From Humulus lupulus (taxonomy: Eukaryota; Streptophyta; Magnoliopsida; Rosales; Cannabaceae): 64,000 nucleotides of DNA. A program made the position numbers and the translations under genes. A model generated the notes under the pieces. The model made no database searches and was not told the DNA's origin. It saw nothing but the letters and a program-made list of their open reading frames with translations. Every line of letters starts with the position of its first letter. Position 1 is the first letter of the stretch. Positions 1 through 12,165 of the stretch are shown here, piece by piece. The DNA lies in contig NC_084798.1 in assembly GCF_963169125.1 (NCBI RefSeq), positions 173,071,980 to 173,135,979 of the forward strand, read 5' to 3'.

Positions 1-94
1 ATGGATCCATGTATTTATTTTGAAGTTTTTATTAAATAAAAGAGCAATATTTACGATTATGACCCAACGCTGTGTTCTCAGTAATCTATGAGAA

Positions 95-540
95 ATTAGG
101 GCGTTACATCCAAATTGGATTGGATCGGTTGTTGTATAATATATGCAAAAATCTAATAAAACTGAACCGATCCAATTGTATATATATTTTAAAAATATAT
201 TTATTTATTAGGATTATGCTTATAATTTATGTTGTATTTGTATGGTGTTGTATCATTTTGAACAAATTAGTCTTTCTATTTATAATATTATGAATTATTT
301 GAAAATTAAGCTAAATAAATATTCAAAAATATTGGATGGATCCAATCTCATCAAATACACAACCAAATGGACAAGTCTAATGGATAAAATCAATCAAATC
401 CAATGGATAAATGGATTGGATCGGATCGGTTGAGACAAATTAATTGGATTAGATTGGTTGTAAAAATTCAACATCCAATGGATAATTGGATCATATCGGA
501 TAAGCCTAAAAATATTAGATGTGATCCAATAAACACCCCT
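95..540. repeat. Possible hAT-like MITE rich in TTGGAT motifs
   Basis: The stretch is full of TTGGAT/ATCCAA words on both strands. It starts with TAGGGCGTTACATCC and ends with GGATCCAATAAACACCCCTA-like sequence, so the ends are imperfect inverted repeats of the TAGGG(G)TGTT type seen in many plant hAT MITEs. I could not identify a clean 8-bp target duplication. The element type is inferred from end style only. Confidence 0.35.
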
Positions 541-642
541 AATCCAAACAAACTAATTGAAAATTGACGTTTTTCAATATTGTAAAATTTGTGCTCATTT
601 AATTTACTAAATATAAATTTATCCAAGTAATATAAATGAATT

Positions 643-1437
643 TGTTATACCCAGATTTCGAGCCATGAGGATTGTGACCTCGAAAGCTGGATTCATAATG
701 AGTGAACTCGTAAAGTCTGGAATATGTTCGAAATCTAAACAACGAGCCTACGAAACAGAGACGACTTCGAAGATGGTAGCCTCGAAATCCTCACGAGCTC
801 GAAGGATAGGCCCCGAGGTGCATCTGTTCTCTGGGATGACCTCGGATCAGGGCTTCGAGCCTGATGCGCGTACGAGCTCGAAGCCGTGTGGCCTCGGGAT
901 ATGTTATAACTCGAAAGTCAGAAAGGAACCTGGGAGAATATGGCCTTGGTGATATAAGATAATAACTTTGAATATCCTAATGAGTCATCAAGAACAAGAC
1001 GCGGTCTACATTTATTACTGAAAATCCCCTACAATCAGGGGATATTATTTGATTAGTTATACGCCCCCTGGTCTTCAGGGGACGTTCCCTTTTACATCGG
1101 ATTGCAGGCATTTAATGCCATTTAATCTATTTGCAAATATAGAGTAACTGCCCGAAATATGTGGGATAGTATTCTGCAGTCTTCTCTATAAATAGAGAGG
1201 TCATGTACCATTGTAAATGACCGAACTTTTGTGAGCTTAAGGAAAACTTTGGAGAATTCATCCTTGAATGATTTTCAGAGATATTCTTAAGTCTTAATAA
1301 GAAAGACTCGTGGACTAGGCAGATTTAACTGCTGAACCACGTAAAAAATCGTGTTTGTATTATCATATTTTTATTGGCCATTACTAATTATTGTTTACGT
1401 GCTCTTTTTTCACTATTGACGAAAAACGGCGTCAACA
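643..1437 (+). mobile_element. Solo LTR (795 bp), target duplication GAATT
   Basis: The block starts TGTTATACCC and ends CGGCGTCAACA, and it is flanked by GAATT at 638-642 and 1438-1442. This is the 5-bp duplication expected of an LTR retrotransposon. No internal retroelement sequence remains, so it is a solo LTR. A TATAAATA box at 1187-1194 gives the plus orientation. The U3 half is rich in CCTCGA/CTCGAAG words. The terminal GACG...CGTCAACA pattern is shared with the LTRs at 4556-5484, 11486-12165 and 55333-56823. It lies about 1 kb upstream of the NUP1-like gene. Confidence 0.88.
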
Positions 1438-1442
1438 GAATT

Positions 1443-2491
1443 CTATTGTTGTTTTTCAATATTTATTATTGCAAGTGTTTTTATTTAGATTTTCTACAAT
1501 CTTTTTCTTGTACGAAGCTTACCATTTTTAAATATCACACAATTCTTCATTATTATAAATTTCAAATCATTCATTAGTTAATAAAATTTATTTAAAATTG
1601 ATATTAAGAGATAATTTTGACCTTCATGTTAATAAGTATTTTGACACACAAATATTTTAAACACCTAATCAAGGTATTTGTCTACATTTTTTTGTAACGA
1701 GTAAAAAGTTTTAAAATCTATGTGAGAGTTTTATAGTTTGAACTCAAAATTAATTGACAATACATGAAATAATATGTGATATTATAAATATATATTATTA
1801 TTTTCACTTGTATTTGGTATTTAATGTGGAATTCTTTTAAATATGTAAGAAGGTAAAATAGAGGACTTAAAGCTCATAATTTACTCAATTTTAAGATTTA
1901 AATGGTCATGTTATGCATTTTTAAATTATTGTATTTTTAAATGTGTTTAATACCATTATTGACAGAGAATATTAAGTGTATCATTACAATTATCAATTAT
2001 GTTTAAGAAAAATTGGTAAAAGATATATCATACATGTGTCAAAAAACGTATAAGTAAAATCATAACTAATAATTAATTTGATTCAAGATGATTTTAAACT
2101 TTAAAAAGACAAAAAAAAGTTGTGCCACATATAAAAAATTGTATATTATTTGTTAATACTATATACAATTTTAAATTAGATAAATTCATCGAGCATTTCA
2201 CCTGAATTTTAGAATATTCTATGTATAGTACTTCTTTCCTTTTTCTTTCTCATAACGGTAACTTTATAAAAAAAATTTGAACTAAGTTCTATGATTAAAA
2301 AAATGAAGGACTAATTCTTAATTTTAAAAATAAAAAAATACAAGTTTCCCCTTCGCATTGAAGACCATTTAATTTATTATTATTTAAAAAAAAAGAAAGA
2401 AAAGGAAGCCAAAAAAGTTGGTTCTTTGCTTGCTTCTGAGTGAGTGAGAAGTGGCAAGGCTGTAGAGTGTGTTGTGGTGTGTACTTTACCG
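1443..2491. other. AT-rich 5' flank and leader of the NUP1-like gene
   Basis: No coding region or clear repeat is visible. The sequence is AT-rich until about 2350 and then becomes G-rich (GAGTGAGTGAGAAGTGG) shortly before the ATG at 2492. That last portion is probably the 5' untranslated leader. No convincing TATA box was located. Confidence 0.4.
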
Positions 2492-5400
2492 ATGGAGACT
2501 TGTGCCGAAACCACGTCGTATGGAGAACAACGCGGTGCCGGAGGTAAGCTCAAGAGGCCGACTCGCAAGCCACCGTCAACTCCGTACTCCCGTCCTCCGG
2601 CGCCGCCGAGCGAAGCCGATAGGGGTCAGCGCCGATGGTTGTCCAAGCTTGTTGATCCCGCTTGCCGCCTCATCACTGGCGGCGCCTCCCTCTTCTTTCC
2701 GACTTTTTTCTCAAAATCACCCACCATTCCTGCCACTTCGGAACATCACGGTGGGTTTAACGATTCATCTCTATATGGTTTTAGTCGAGCTTTAATTCGA
2801 TTGATTAGGGTTTTGGAGTTGAATATTGTTCCTGATACAACTGAAAAAGTAAGGAAGAAAATCGATTCTGATATGTTTTTAGGGTTACTCGATATGGAGA
2901 ATACTTTGTTTCAGGATCAATTTTAAAAAACAAAATTGTAAATAGGATCTAATTGCATGCCGTTTAATTGTTTATCTGCTCAAATGGGATTTTATTATTT
3001 TGAAAGTCTTGGACTTGGAATATACCACTGGGGGAATTTCTTTCTTTTTAATTGGTCTTTACAATTTTTCAAGATTGGATGATCGTGGTACTCTTCTATA
3101 AATGGGGTTGACTACTTTATTGTTTTCAAGTATGATTTGGAGTACATAAACGGGTGTTCAAGTGTTTTTACAATCAAGAGAAGAGTTAGTATTTTGAGAA
3201 AAGGGTTTATAGTTTATTACATAAACAAATAATAATTTGGGTTGTCAAGGAACGAAATCTTATTTCGATTGTAGAAGAGTATTAAACGATAATGGAGCTG
3301 TTGAAATTATTATATTTAGAAAGCATTTTTTGTATCAACATAATAATCAGTTAGTTTGGAAAAAACAATTTATGTTGTCGAGGAAAGAAGTCTTATTTTG
3401 TCTATGGAGAAGAGTAAACGATCAGGTAACTGTAGAGAGTATCAAATGTAGAAAGCCATTTTAGTATCAACGTAAGATCCACAATGGATTAAGGGTTGAG
3501 TTTTGGCATATTTGCAAAAGCAAATAACAATGTGGGCTCCTTATTGAGGAATCTTATTTATTTAATTTTGTAGATTATGTGTAAATTTGAGTTATGATAT
3601 GTACACACAAAATATGTTACCTGGCTGACAAAACCAATCATGTCACTGTGTGTAATTGTTTTGTGCATATTTTGTGTGCACATGTTATTGCTCGTGTAAA
3701 TTATCATAGAACTGTGGAAAATATTAAATGTAGAATCAATATTTTCAAGGACTGTTTCTTAGAGAGTATACTGTGATGTTTCTCTTCTGTGGAGTGGTAA
3801 CTGCTTATGTATTGTGTCTCCAGAATAGTGTTTTATGGTTTCACTGTTCATAATACACATAAAATATCTTGCTTTTCAGTCTATTGTAAAGTATTATTTA
3901 CCTATCTCTCGCTGTGTGTCTACTCTCCCGTTTCCTACCTTGCTGCTTTTTGGTGTGCTGTGGTATGTGCATTGTGACAACATCTCTCAAGTCTTATTCT
4001 ACCTTTTTTATTTTGTACAAAATGTGCTTTCTCATGAGTGAGATAACTTTGATAAGTTCTTTTCCCCCATTTAACACGACTTTTCTGGAACAGAGAATCA
4101 GGAGGCTGAGATTGTGGTGCAAGAGGAGGCCAATGGTGACAATCAAAATGACATCGTAAATGTGAGGCTTCATGTATTTTTCTTCTGTTTGAGCCTTTCT
4201 TAAGTTTATTTTTATGGGGCTTGGAAACGAAGATGCCCCTTAATAAATTAAGAGAGAGCCTAGTTATGAATGCCCCTTAATAAATTGGTGTTGCATGGAA
4301 CTAATAACTTAGCAGTTATCACATAGAGTTAATTTAGATGATTTTCACTGTATTCTTAATACTTGGTTTATATGTATGTATGTATGTCTGCTGCACCAAA
4401 AATAATTCATGGAGTTGTTATTATGTACACATCAGTGCACACACAAAATTAATTTAGAACCATGTAGAGTTTGTGTTGTTAACACAGAGCTTCAATTTCT
4501 TTTGACATTTTGTGTAATTTTATTTTTCTTTTGTATTCATGTGTGCTTTTGTTATTGTTGACGGTATAAACTCGTCAACCAAGTCAGATTGGAAAAACTT
4601 TTGAGCTTAAAAGTAAATGAAGACTTGTGAAGAAACTTAGAAGAACTTATGATAGCTATCTGAACTTAGAATCAAGTTGCAGAGTAAAAATGGAGAGAAT
4701 ATTCGTATTACTCAAGAATTTTTTGTTACAATGTCTCATTTTTCGACTCCCTTTCTTAGTTGAAGGAAGGTCCTATTTATAGGGGAGCTCTAATGACTCT
4801 TAGTACAAAAATGGTTCTAAGGGAACAAAGAGGTGGTGGTATGACAGGGCACCTCAGAGGTTCATGGAGCGTGCGTTAATGGTGTCGGGCTCCAGGCCCG
4901 ACATTCGGAGGTGTGGGAGGAGGTGTGCCTCCTCGTAGTACTTTGTACGACCACTACTCTTCTGATTTATGTATGACCACTACTCTTCTGATGGTCGTGT
5001 CTAGTTCGTAGTCCGTACTACTCGAGCCTTTTTCGTATATCCTCCTTACCCATGCCTTGATAAGTTCTTGAGAGCTTGAGTGCAAGACGTTTATAGCTCA
5101 AGGTTGAGGAGGTACTTTGCCTCCAGGCTTTAGGGACTCTTTGAGCTTATTTCCTTTCATGCTTAGTGATGGCCTTAAGTTGGTATTCCATGTTTGTTGA
5201 GGCCCTCCAATTCATCTCCTTGGCTTTTAGGGAGTATCACACACGTTTCATGGTCTGGGGAGGCTTGAGCTCGCCCCCCAGGCCCTAGGTAGGCTTGAGC
5301 TTGCCCCGAAGCTCTAGGGAGGCTTGAGCTCGCCCCCCAAGCCCAAGGGAGGCTCCTCCAAGCTCTTTGCAGGCTTGTGCTTGCCCTCAAGCTCCAGGAT

Positions 5401-8400
5401 GGTGCAAGTTTGATCCCCGAGGCTTTTCTATCTCTTGGGACTCCTTTTGGGTGCTTTACTTGATGTGGAATTTTGACATCCATAGTTATCAATTTAGTAC
5501 TTGCTTTAATAGAAAAATTATTCTTTCTCATTGATGTGAAGTTAACATTGATCTGTTTGCATTGCTCTTTTTAGTGTTAATATAGTATGGACTCGTTCCG
5601 TCAATGAGATCATCAAATTGAATTTAAATTTCACAGGCATTAGTTTTCTTTCTTTTAGATTGACAGGTATATATATATATATTAACTTGACTAATTATTT
5701 GATGTTATGTATGACAATTTAGATCCCATGTATCTTTGTTACTTGTAGCTTTTCTCAGCCAAGATAATATTCTAGTAACTCTCTTACCAGTTCTGGTAAT
5801 AATATTTTGTAGCATGAGCTGTCCAGAACAACTGGAGTAGTAGGTCCTGAAAGAGCAGCAGATGTTTCAGAGAACATTTCTGATTTGGTTCTACACAACC
5901 AAGATAAAGGAGATGACCTGCCCTATGAGAGTGGGCTTTCTGAAATTGAAAAGTTATTAAAGGGGAAAAAGTTTTCAAGGCAAGTTACAATTTTTTATTT
6001 TATTTTATGTTTTTTTTAAGGTTGGTACTGAGTGCTTATTTTATTATTATCTCATTCTGTTTTTACTATCATCTGTATAGAAACTCAATTCAATAAAGTT
6101 TGTGTTTATTGTACTTGTTCTTTTGAAATAGTATGGAGCATTTGAGATGTCCATTTTGTATCAGGGGATTTTTTTTTCTTTAGCAAACTGCTGTGTGAGA
6201 TCTCACTTGTGGATACATACAAACACTTTCCCATGTGCTTTCAATTTGTCAAGTTTTGCAATTTATATATGCAATTATTTTACGCTTGCTCCATCTTTTT
6301 GCAGGGATGAAGTAAATCATCTAATGCTAATAATAAATTCAAGGGCCGCTGAAGTTCCAAATGTGGATAAAGAAAAGGAGTTCCAAAGTACTGCGTCCGG
6401 GGTGGCTGCAGTATCTCATGAAATTGTCAGTACACCATCTGATAGAAATCAGAGAGATTTTCATGGTTCTTTATGGAAAACTTCAACACCCCTTCCCAAA
6501 TCGGCGGTGAGCAACCCTTCGCTTCTTTTAAGTTCTTAAATACTTAAATATGCTTTCCTCAATTATGTCAACTTTTGCAAAGTCACTTGTTCACATTTTT
6601 TTTTCTTTGTCAGCATGAGTTCGTGTGTCATTTTATGAAATTCACATAAACATTTACTCTATTCAAGATAGTATAGTGCATCCTACAATTTATTACTTTT
6701 TCTAGGGTAAGCAAATTTGTTTCAAGTATGTTGTATTGCAATTTTGAGTTTATCTGTTGGCGGCAACCAAATTAATATTTGAGGATATACTTGCAGATGC
6801 AACCACTTTGCATGTGTGTGTTGGCGCGTCCCTGCAAATATATTTTATAGCAAAGAAAATATTGGGAATTGCCAGTCTGTAAACTAATAACTTTTGTCGA
6901 TGTTCCTGATGATTTCTGTTAAACTGCAAAATATTGTGTTTGTGCCACTTACATTGCAATATTGCATCTTTGAATATTTTGTATTATAGTATGTTGTCCT
7001 TATTTTCTTCTGTATAAATATAATAATCTTGCTTTTGTACTGGGTTCTGAAGATGCCAGATGATGTTTGTGCTTCACCAATAGATATTGCGAAAGCATAC
7101 ATGGGAAGCCGAACATTAGAAACAGGCAATTCTGCTAAGGGAATGATTTTAAAAGATGAAAGGAGTTCATTATATGGTGCTGACTTTGTGTCAAAGCCAT
7201 TTATTTCATCACCTTCTCCTAAGCCATCTGCATGCTGGCCAGGTGCCATGCTACAGGATGAGCGTGATCATCTAACCCCCCAAAGTCAAAGTGGAAGATA
7301 TGGGCTTCACAATTTTCCACGAACCCCGTACTCGAGAACAATCTTTTCAAAGTCTAAGTCTAAGGTATGCAGAGCAAACGTTTTGAGTTTAATTTTAATA
7401 TTTTTTGGCAAGCTTTCTGTGAGATAATGTTCCTCTTTTCTGTGCTGTCAGTTAACGCACTCACAAGGTGATAATGATAAATGGATGAGACCATCTACTT
7501 CTCTGCAAACATCCCAAACACCTGTATATGGGCAGGTAACATTTTTTGTTAGTCATCTTCTAAGTGAGATTTATGCAGTGACTGAGTAAGTTTTTATTAT
7601 TTTAGGTATATAATCTTTTCGTTAAGAACTCGTCAGTCTTCCCCTTTCAACTATATGCTGTAATAATTACTGGCTCACTACTGCCAGGGTTAATATGAGT
7701 TTTGTAAATTGATAAAAGCTTTTGATTAAAGTTTAGTTGGAACAAGTGATGTGCATATAGCACTGATAGGTGTACCAGGCTCTTTGGCAATGGTGAAATT
7801 CATTATCTCATTTCCTTTTCCCTTATTTTTCTCCCATGTTCCCTCTTTTTTGTTCAATGCGTGGTTTGTAGTGTTTATATACATATTTTATATGATGAAG
7901 CCATAGGAATATACATTTGTTGCTAAGTTTTCAGTCTCTTTGTGTGCCATCTCTAACACAATGTAAAAGCCTAAAATGTAAAGCACCATATATTATTACT
8001 CCCTAAATAAAATAATTCTTAGAATGTTTCTATTGTTTTGTTTATATTTTGACCTTAATTTGTATGTTTCCTTCGGTTAATGTGTAGGTGAACTCAAGGA
8101 GTAATGCATTGGAGGATAACCATGGATCAATAGGACCAGTTCGTAGGTCAAGAAATAGATTTAGTCCACAAACTCCCGGTACACAGCATAGACTTGCTAC
8201 ACAAACTCCTGGTACTCAACACAGACTTTCTACACAAAGTCCTGGTACTCAAACACCTCTCAGAGGATCTGGTTTTGAACCATCTTTGATTGGGCCATCA
8301 AGGGTTGAAAATTCCAGTACTTCTCAAGGGTTCTTGCCAGCTTTTAAAAGAAGTGTTGAACCAAGAGAAACAATTAGCGGCTCCCAATTTCGTTCAGCTG

Positions 8401-9344
8401 ACAGGAAGAATCACAGTTCTGATGTAGGTGTCCCAACTGTTCATCCACATTCTAGTCAGATCGCTAGGACAATCTTGGATCATATAGACAGAAACCCGCC
8501 CACTCCCAAGGACAAGTCACAAGAGTTGAGGCTAGCTTTTGAATGGAAGAAACCTGCTTCTTCCAGTGTCCCTTCAATTAATTCAAATGAACACACGTCC
8601 AAGAATAGCTTACTGAATGTAACAGGGTTGGAATCTCATAAGATACTGAATGACCAGAATAAACCTGCTCAAGATACTTCTGATAAGAGCAATTCACTTT
8701 TTATGTTTCCGCGTCAGGAAAGTACTGTAACATTGGTTGATACTATATCCAATCCTCGGTCAAATGTTTTCCTTAGCCATGGGGTTGATGGAGTGTCTCA
8801 AATAAAAAATTCACACGAGGTATGTATAGTGTTTGAATTGTGATAAGTTCAGTGCATTGAGTATAAGGTCGCATGTACAAAAGTTAAATATGTTGCTAAC
8901 ACAATAAATTGACAGGAGGTCACCAAGATTACCCCCTCTCAGGTGGTAAACTTACAAAAGAAGCCTGCAGCTTCAGGGACTAAGCCTCTTTTGGCTAATA
9001 TCTCCATTGACAAGCCTAACTCGAACTGGAAATTTTCATCCAATCAAAGCTCTGGGTTTACTTTTCCTGTTTCTACAGTCTCTGGAGTGAGCTCCGAGCC
9101 ACCAACGCCATCAATCATGCCATCGTTCTCAGCAAATAGTCAGCATCAGCCCAAACATGAACCTGTCGTTCCTTCATACACCTTTGGCTCATCAACAACC
9201 ACGATGCCATCCCTTGTATTTTCTTTCCCTTCCACAAGCAGTTCTGCAATCCAAAATGACACTTCAGACATTAAGTTCAGCTTTGGCTCGGATAAGCCCA
9301 GGTTATCTTTCGGTTCAATGAAGAAAGATGCCATCTGCTATTAA
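2492..9344 (+). CDS. NUP1: NUP1/NUP136-like nucleoporin, eight exons, short C-terminus
   Basis: Predicted coding exons are 2492-2750, 4094-4155, 5813-5979, 6305-6506, 7053-7364, 7452-7535, 8088-8819 and 8916-9344. They join in one frame to 748 aa with stop TAA. Signatures of the plant NUP1/NUP136 (nuclear basket) family are KPPSTPYSRPP near residue 26, WLSKLVDPACRLITGG at 49-64, KFSRDEV at 160-166, IAKAYMGSR at 242-250 and GSIGPVRRSR at 375-384. Three tandem copies of TPGTQHRL-like repeats follow at about 392-420. The family acts on the inner face of the nuclear pore, in nuclear shape and RNA/protein traffic. The Arabidopsis protein is about 1,350 aa and ends in a long FG-repeat region with a basic tail. 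Here only three FG motifs remain before the end at KKDAICY. Exons 2 and 6 were too short for ORF calling and are placed by splice sites and phase. It could be a short paralogue, a KAKU4-related relative or a truncated allele. Confidence 0.85.
3237..3475. repeat. Imperfect direct duplication in NUP1-like intron 1
   Basis: A unit of about 100 bp beginning GTTGTCAAGGAACGAAATC (3242) recurs diverged from about 3376 (GTTGTCGAGGAAAGAAGTC). Both copies run through GTAGAAGAG/GGAGAAGAG to TAGAAAGC and TAGTATCAAC or TTGTATCAAC. A weaker third fragment lies near 3705-3740. It is intronic and has no coding potential. Confidence 0.6.
4556..5484 (-). mobile_element. Solo LTR in NUP1-like intron 2, target duplication GTTAT
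   Basis: The block starts TGTTGACGG and ends GACATCCATA, and it is flanked by GTTAT at 4551-4555 and 5485-5489. The terminal CA has decayed to TA. A TATAAATAGGACC box on the minus strand (about 4775-4787) gives the orientation. The segment 5200-5420 holds tandem GC-rich units of the AGGCTTGAGCTCGCCCC type. The ends match the nested solo LTR at 55333-56823, so the two belong to one family. It lies wholly inside the intron between exons 2 and 3 of the nucleoporin gene. Confidence 0.87.
5980..6304 (+). other. GC-AG intron in the NUP1-like gene
   Basis: Reading frame and protein similarity (KFSR/DEV) require the exon 3/4 junction to fall after AAG at 5979. The intron therefore begins GCAAGT and ends TTTTTGCAG. 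The donor AAG|GCAAGT is the classic strong context of the rare GC-AG class. No GT donor nearby preserves the frame. Confidence 0.75.
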
Positions 9345-10343
9345 TTAATACACCTTTTTTTTCTTCATTTTTAAGGTGAATATTTTCTTTTAGAATCCAT
9401 AGAAAGTTTCAATTGGAACCCTCTGGTTAACCAAACTAGTAAGCTCTTTTTGTTTTTCGTTGAAAATATTGAATAATTAAATATTGGAGAGTTTTGCAGT
9501 TATATTCAATCATTGTAGATAGAATAACTAGCTGGAATCCATCAAAATGACCCATATGAAGGATTTTTTCTTTTTTTTCTTTCGCAAAGCATTACCATTA
9601 CAAAGAAGCCTTCATTGCCATTGATGTAATTGCTTGTGGGTCAAACTTGAAGGTGAAACATTAGGCTCAAACATGCTTAGACATCATAATTCTTCCTTAA
9701 TTATTTTGAATAACTATATGGGTCCTCCGTCTCTTTCTCTATGTTTTCTTTTAATTATTGAGTTTTGAAATAATAATGGGTCCGTTTGAACTGAAGCGCG
9801 TGCTCAATGCTCCTAACTTGAGGAGTATACCAGCTCATATTTGTGGTCCAATAATTCATACCTCTCAACAACTTGTTTTTCTTCTTTTGACGCTGCAATG
9901 TGGTTCTGACCCCTCCACATTAAATATCAATCTGGTCTTTTCTGAAGTAGCTTTTTTAGGGGGGGTTTAGGGGTCCCCTCTTTACTCCATATCTAATTCA
10001 ACAAGTGTAGTCATTCCCATTAGTACCACACTCATTGCTCATGATGTATTGGACGAGGTTTCGCAACTAAATTACAAACTATAAAACCATCATAATTGAA
10101 TTCAAAACACTGTAAACATCTGTGTATCTACAGTTTCTAAGGATGGAAATTCATATAAGTTATTTAAAGAAAGTTTTTTTTTAGCTGCAGTCTCCATTCT
10201 TTATACTTTGTAACACTTAGGCCCCGAAAATTAATTTTGCATCAGTTAGGTCCCATCATTTTCAAATCATGTCATTTAAGTCCCTAAATGTTATTTTGTT
10301 TTATTTTTTCTTTCAAAATGCATAGATAAAATGTAAAAAAAAA
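9345..10343. other. 3' untranslated and intergenic sequence
   Basis: The 3' UTR of the NUP1-like gene presumably occupies the first few hundred bases. No further gene, RNA or repeat with defined ends is seen. A short open frame at 9758-9970 has no recognisable features. Confidence 0.5.
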
Positions 10344-11319
10344 AGAATAAATAGCATTTTGCCCCCTGAACTATGATCATTGTATGATTGTGCCACCTGA
10401 ATGATTCATGATGTTAAAAATTCCATCCGAACTATGCATGTTACTGAAATATGCAACTTCTGTTAGATTTTGTCCTAGGTGGCTAATAGATTGATGATGT
10501 GACATTTTGTTTGTTGATGTCGCACTACCATGTGTAGAATAATTAACAATTTTGCCTCACAAACTTTGATCACTACCAAATTGTGTCTTTTCTATTAAAA
10601 CTTATTTTTCATTAAGAAAACCTAATCTTTTTCCTTAAAAATAATAATTATATCCTTAAAAAATTTAATCTTAAGAAAATAAAGAATACTAAAAGATTCA
10701 AATACTCAAAAATTAAAAAATCTAATTAATAACAAATATCTTTTTCTTTTTCTTTTTATTTTCTTTTACAATATAAAATAAATATATATTAAAATAAAAA
10801 TTAAAAATAAATCATAAAACAAAGTACCCCTTCGTCCTCCTCCTCTTAAATTATTATTATTTTATTTAAGCCTTTCGTCCTTCATCTTCCTCTTTAATTA
10901 AATGTTTTTTCTTTGTTTTAGTATTTATTTTAAATTTTCATTAAAAAATAGATTTATTTTATATTGTAAAAGAAAAGAAAAAGTAAATTAAAAAAGAGTT
11001 ATTTGTTATCAATTAAAATTTTAATTTTTTAAGGATTTAATTATTATTTTAAAAAAATTATATATTTTTTAATAAAATGGGTATTATTTGGTAGCGGTCA
11101 AAGTTCAGGGGGCAAAATTGCTAATTATTCTACACATGGCAGTGCCACATCAACTGACAAAATGTCACATCATCAATCTGTTAGCCACCTAGGACGAAAT
11201 CTAACAGAATTATCATATTTCAGTAACGTGCATAGCTCGGGGGGAATTTTTAACATCGTGAATCATTCGGGGGGCACGATCGTGATCATAGTCCGGGGGG
11301 CAAAAATGATATTTATTCT
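10344..11319. mobile_element. Foldback MITE, MULE-like, copy 1 (976 bp)
   Basis: The outer ends are AGAATAAATAGCATTTTGCCCCC and its inverted complement. The first and last roughly 255 bp are clear inverted repeats (for example GTCCTAGGTGGCTAA against TTAGCCACCTAGGAC). The inverted symmetry continues more weakly to a centre near 10.85 kb, so nearly the whole element can fold on itself. There is no ORF. Flanking DNA is A-rich and the target duplication cannot be read cleanly. Copy 2 at 22376/52405 has a 9-bp duplication, which favours a Mutator-like origin. Confidence 0.8.
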
Positions 11320-11485
11320 ATAAAAAAAATGGTGAATCAATCTTAAAAAAAATTAAACCACTTAATTTATGATAATACCAAACATGACATTGAAAAAAGT
11401 GTATATATTTTCATGACATTTTAAAATATATTTAATAGCTTTACAAATTAAATTAATTTTTCATTAAAAAAAAATTCTTACTTAT

Positions 11486-12165
11486 TGTTGACCCAAAATT
11501 ATGTCAACTCAAAAAAATGAGATGAAAAGTTGATAGAAATGAATAATTGACGCAGTTGATTTTTACGTGGTTCGGCCGTTAATGAGGCATAGTCCACGAG
11601 TCACTTGTATTGTAGAAAGCTTGCTGGAATCAAATTTTTTTTAGGATTTACAGCTTGGCCAGAAGATTTTCTTGCTCCAAGGTAATTATAAGTCCAAAAA
11701 CTAGGGTTTCCGATCCTTACAATTGACCCCTCATGGCCTATTTATAGGTGGTGTGAGGAGAGCTAGAGGGGCTCTTAGCCTTTATTACATTACATTTTAT
11801 TCCCACATTCTTTGGGGAATATTCATTATACAATAGGTAAATTACACGTGTCGCCTGCCCATAACAGGCGGTTTCCTAGCATAAAAAAGTAAGTGGTCCC
11901 GAAATCCTAACGGAAAGGGCGCTTGAGACCTCTATCTGGAAAAGTGGTCCCATGAATCTCCGAGAATCTCGCGAGGCTGTTATAGAAACTTCTCGGCCCT
12001 CTGAGGAGTTGTCAAAGAGGGGTCTGACCTCGACACCCCCCCGAGGAGTCATGCGTTAGGAACTCACGGAATAATATGTCGTTCACATGTCGCCAAGTAG
12101 TCTTGCGCACTGCAACATGTCACTCGGCATTGACGCGGATGGTAGGCCGAAAAAGTTCTAGAACA
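11486..12165 (-). mobile_element. LTR-like block, probable solo LTR (680 bp)
   Basis: It starts TGTTGACCC...ATGTCAAC and probably ends TTCTAGAACA. A minus-strand TATAAATAGGCC box lies near 11740. The segment TTTACGTGGTTCGGC...TAGTCCACGAGTC near 11563-11605 is the inverted equivalent of the same segment at about 1300-1345 in the solo LTR at 643-1437, so the two are related. The flanks CTTAT and TCTAT do not match as a target duplication, so the right boundary is uncertain. Confidence 0.6.

Noticed and set aside
9758..9970. Small ORF downstream of the NUP1-like gene
   Set aside because: No family resemblance, poor codon context and no splice partners.
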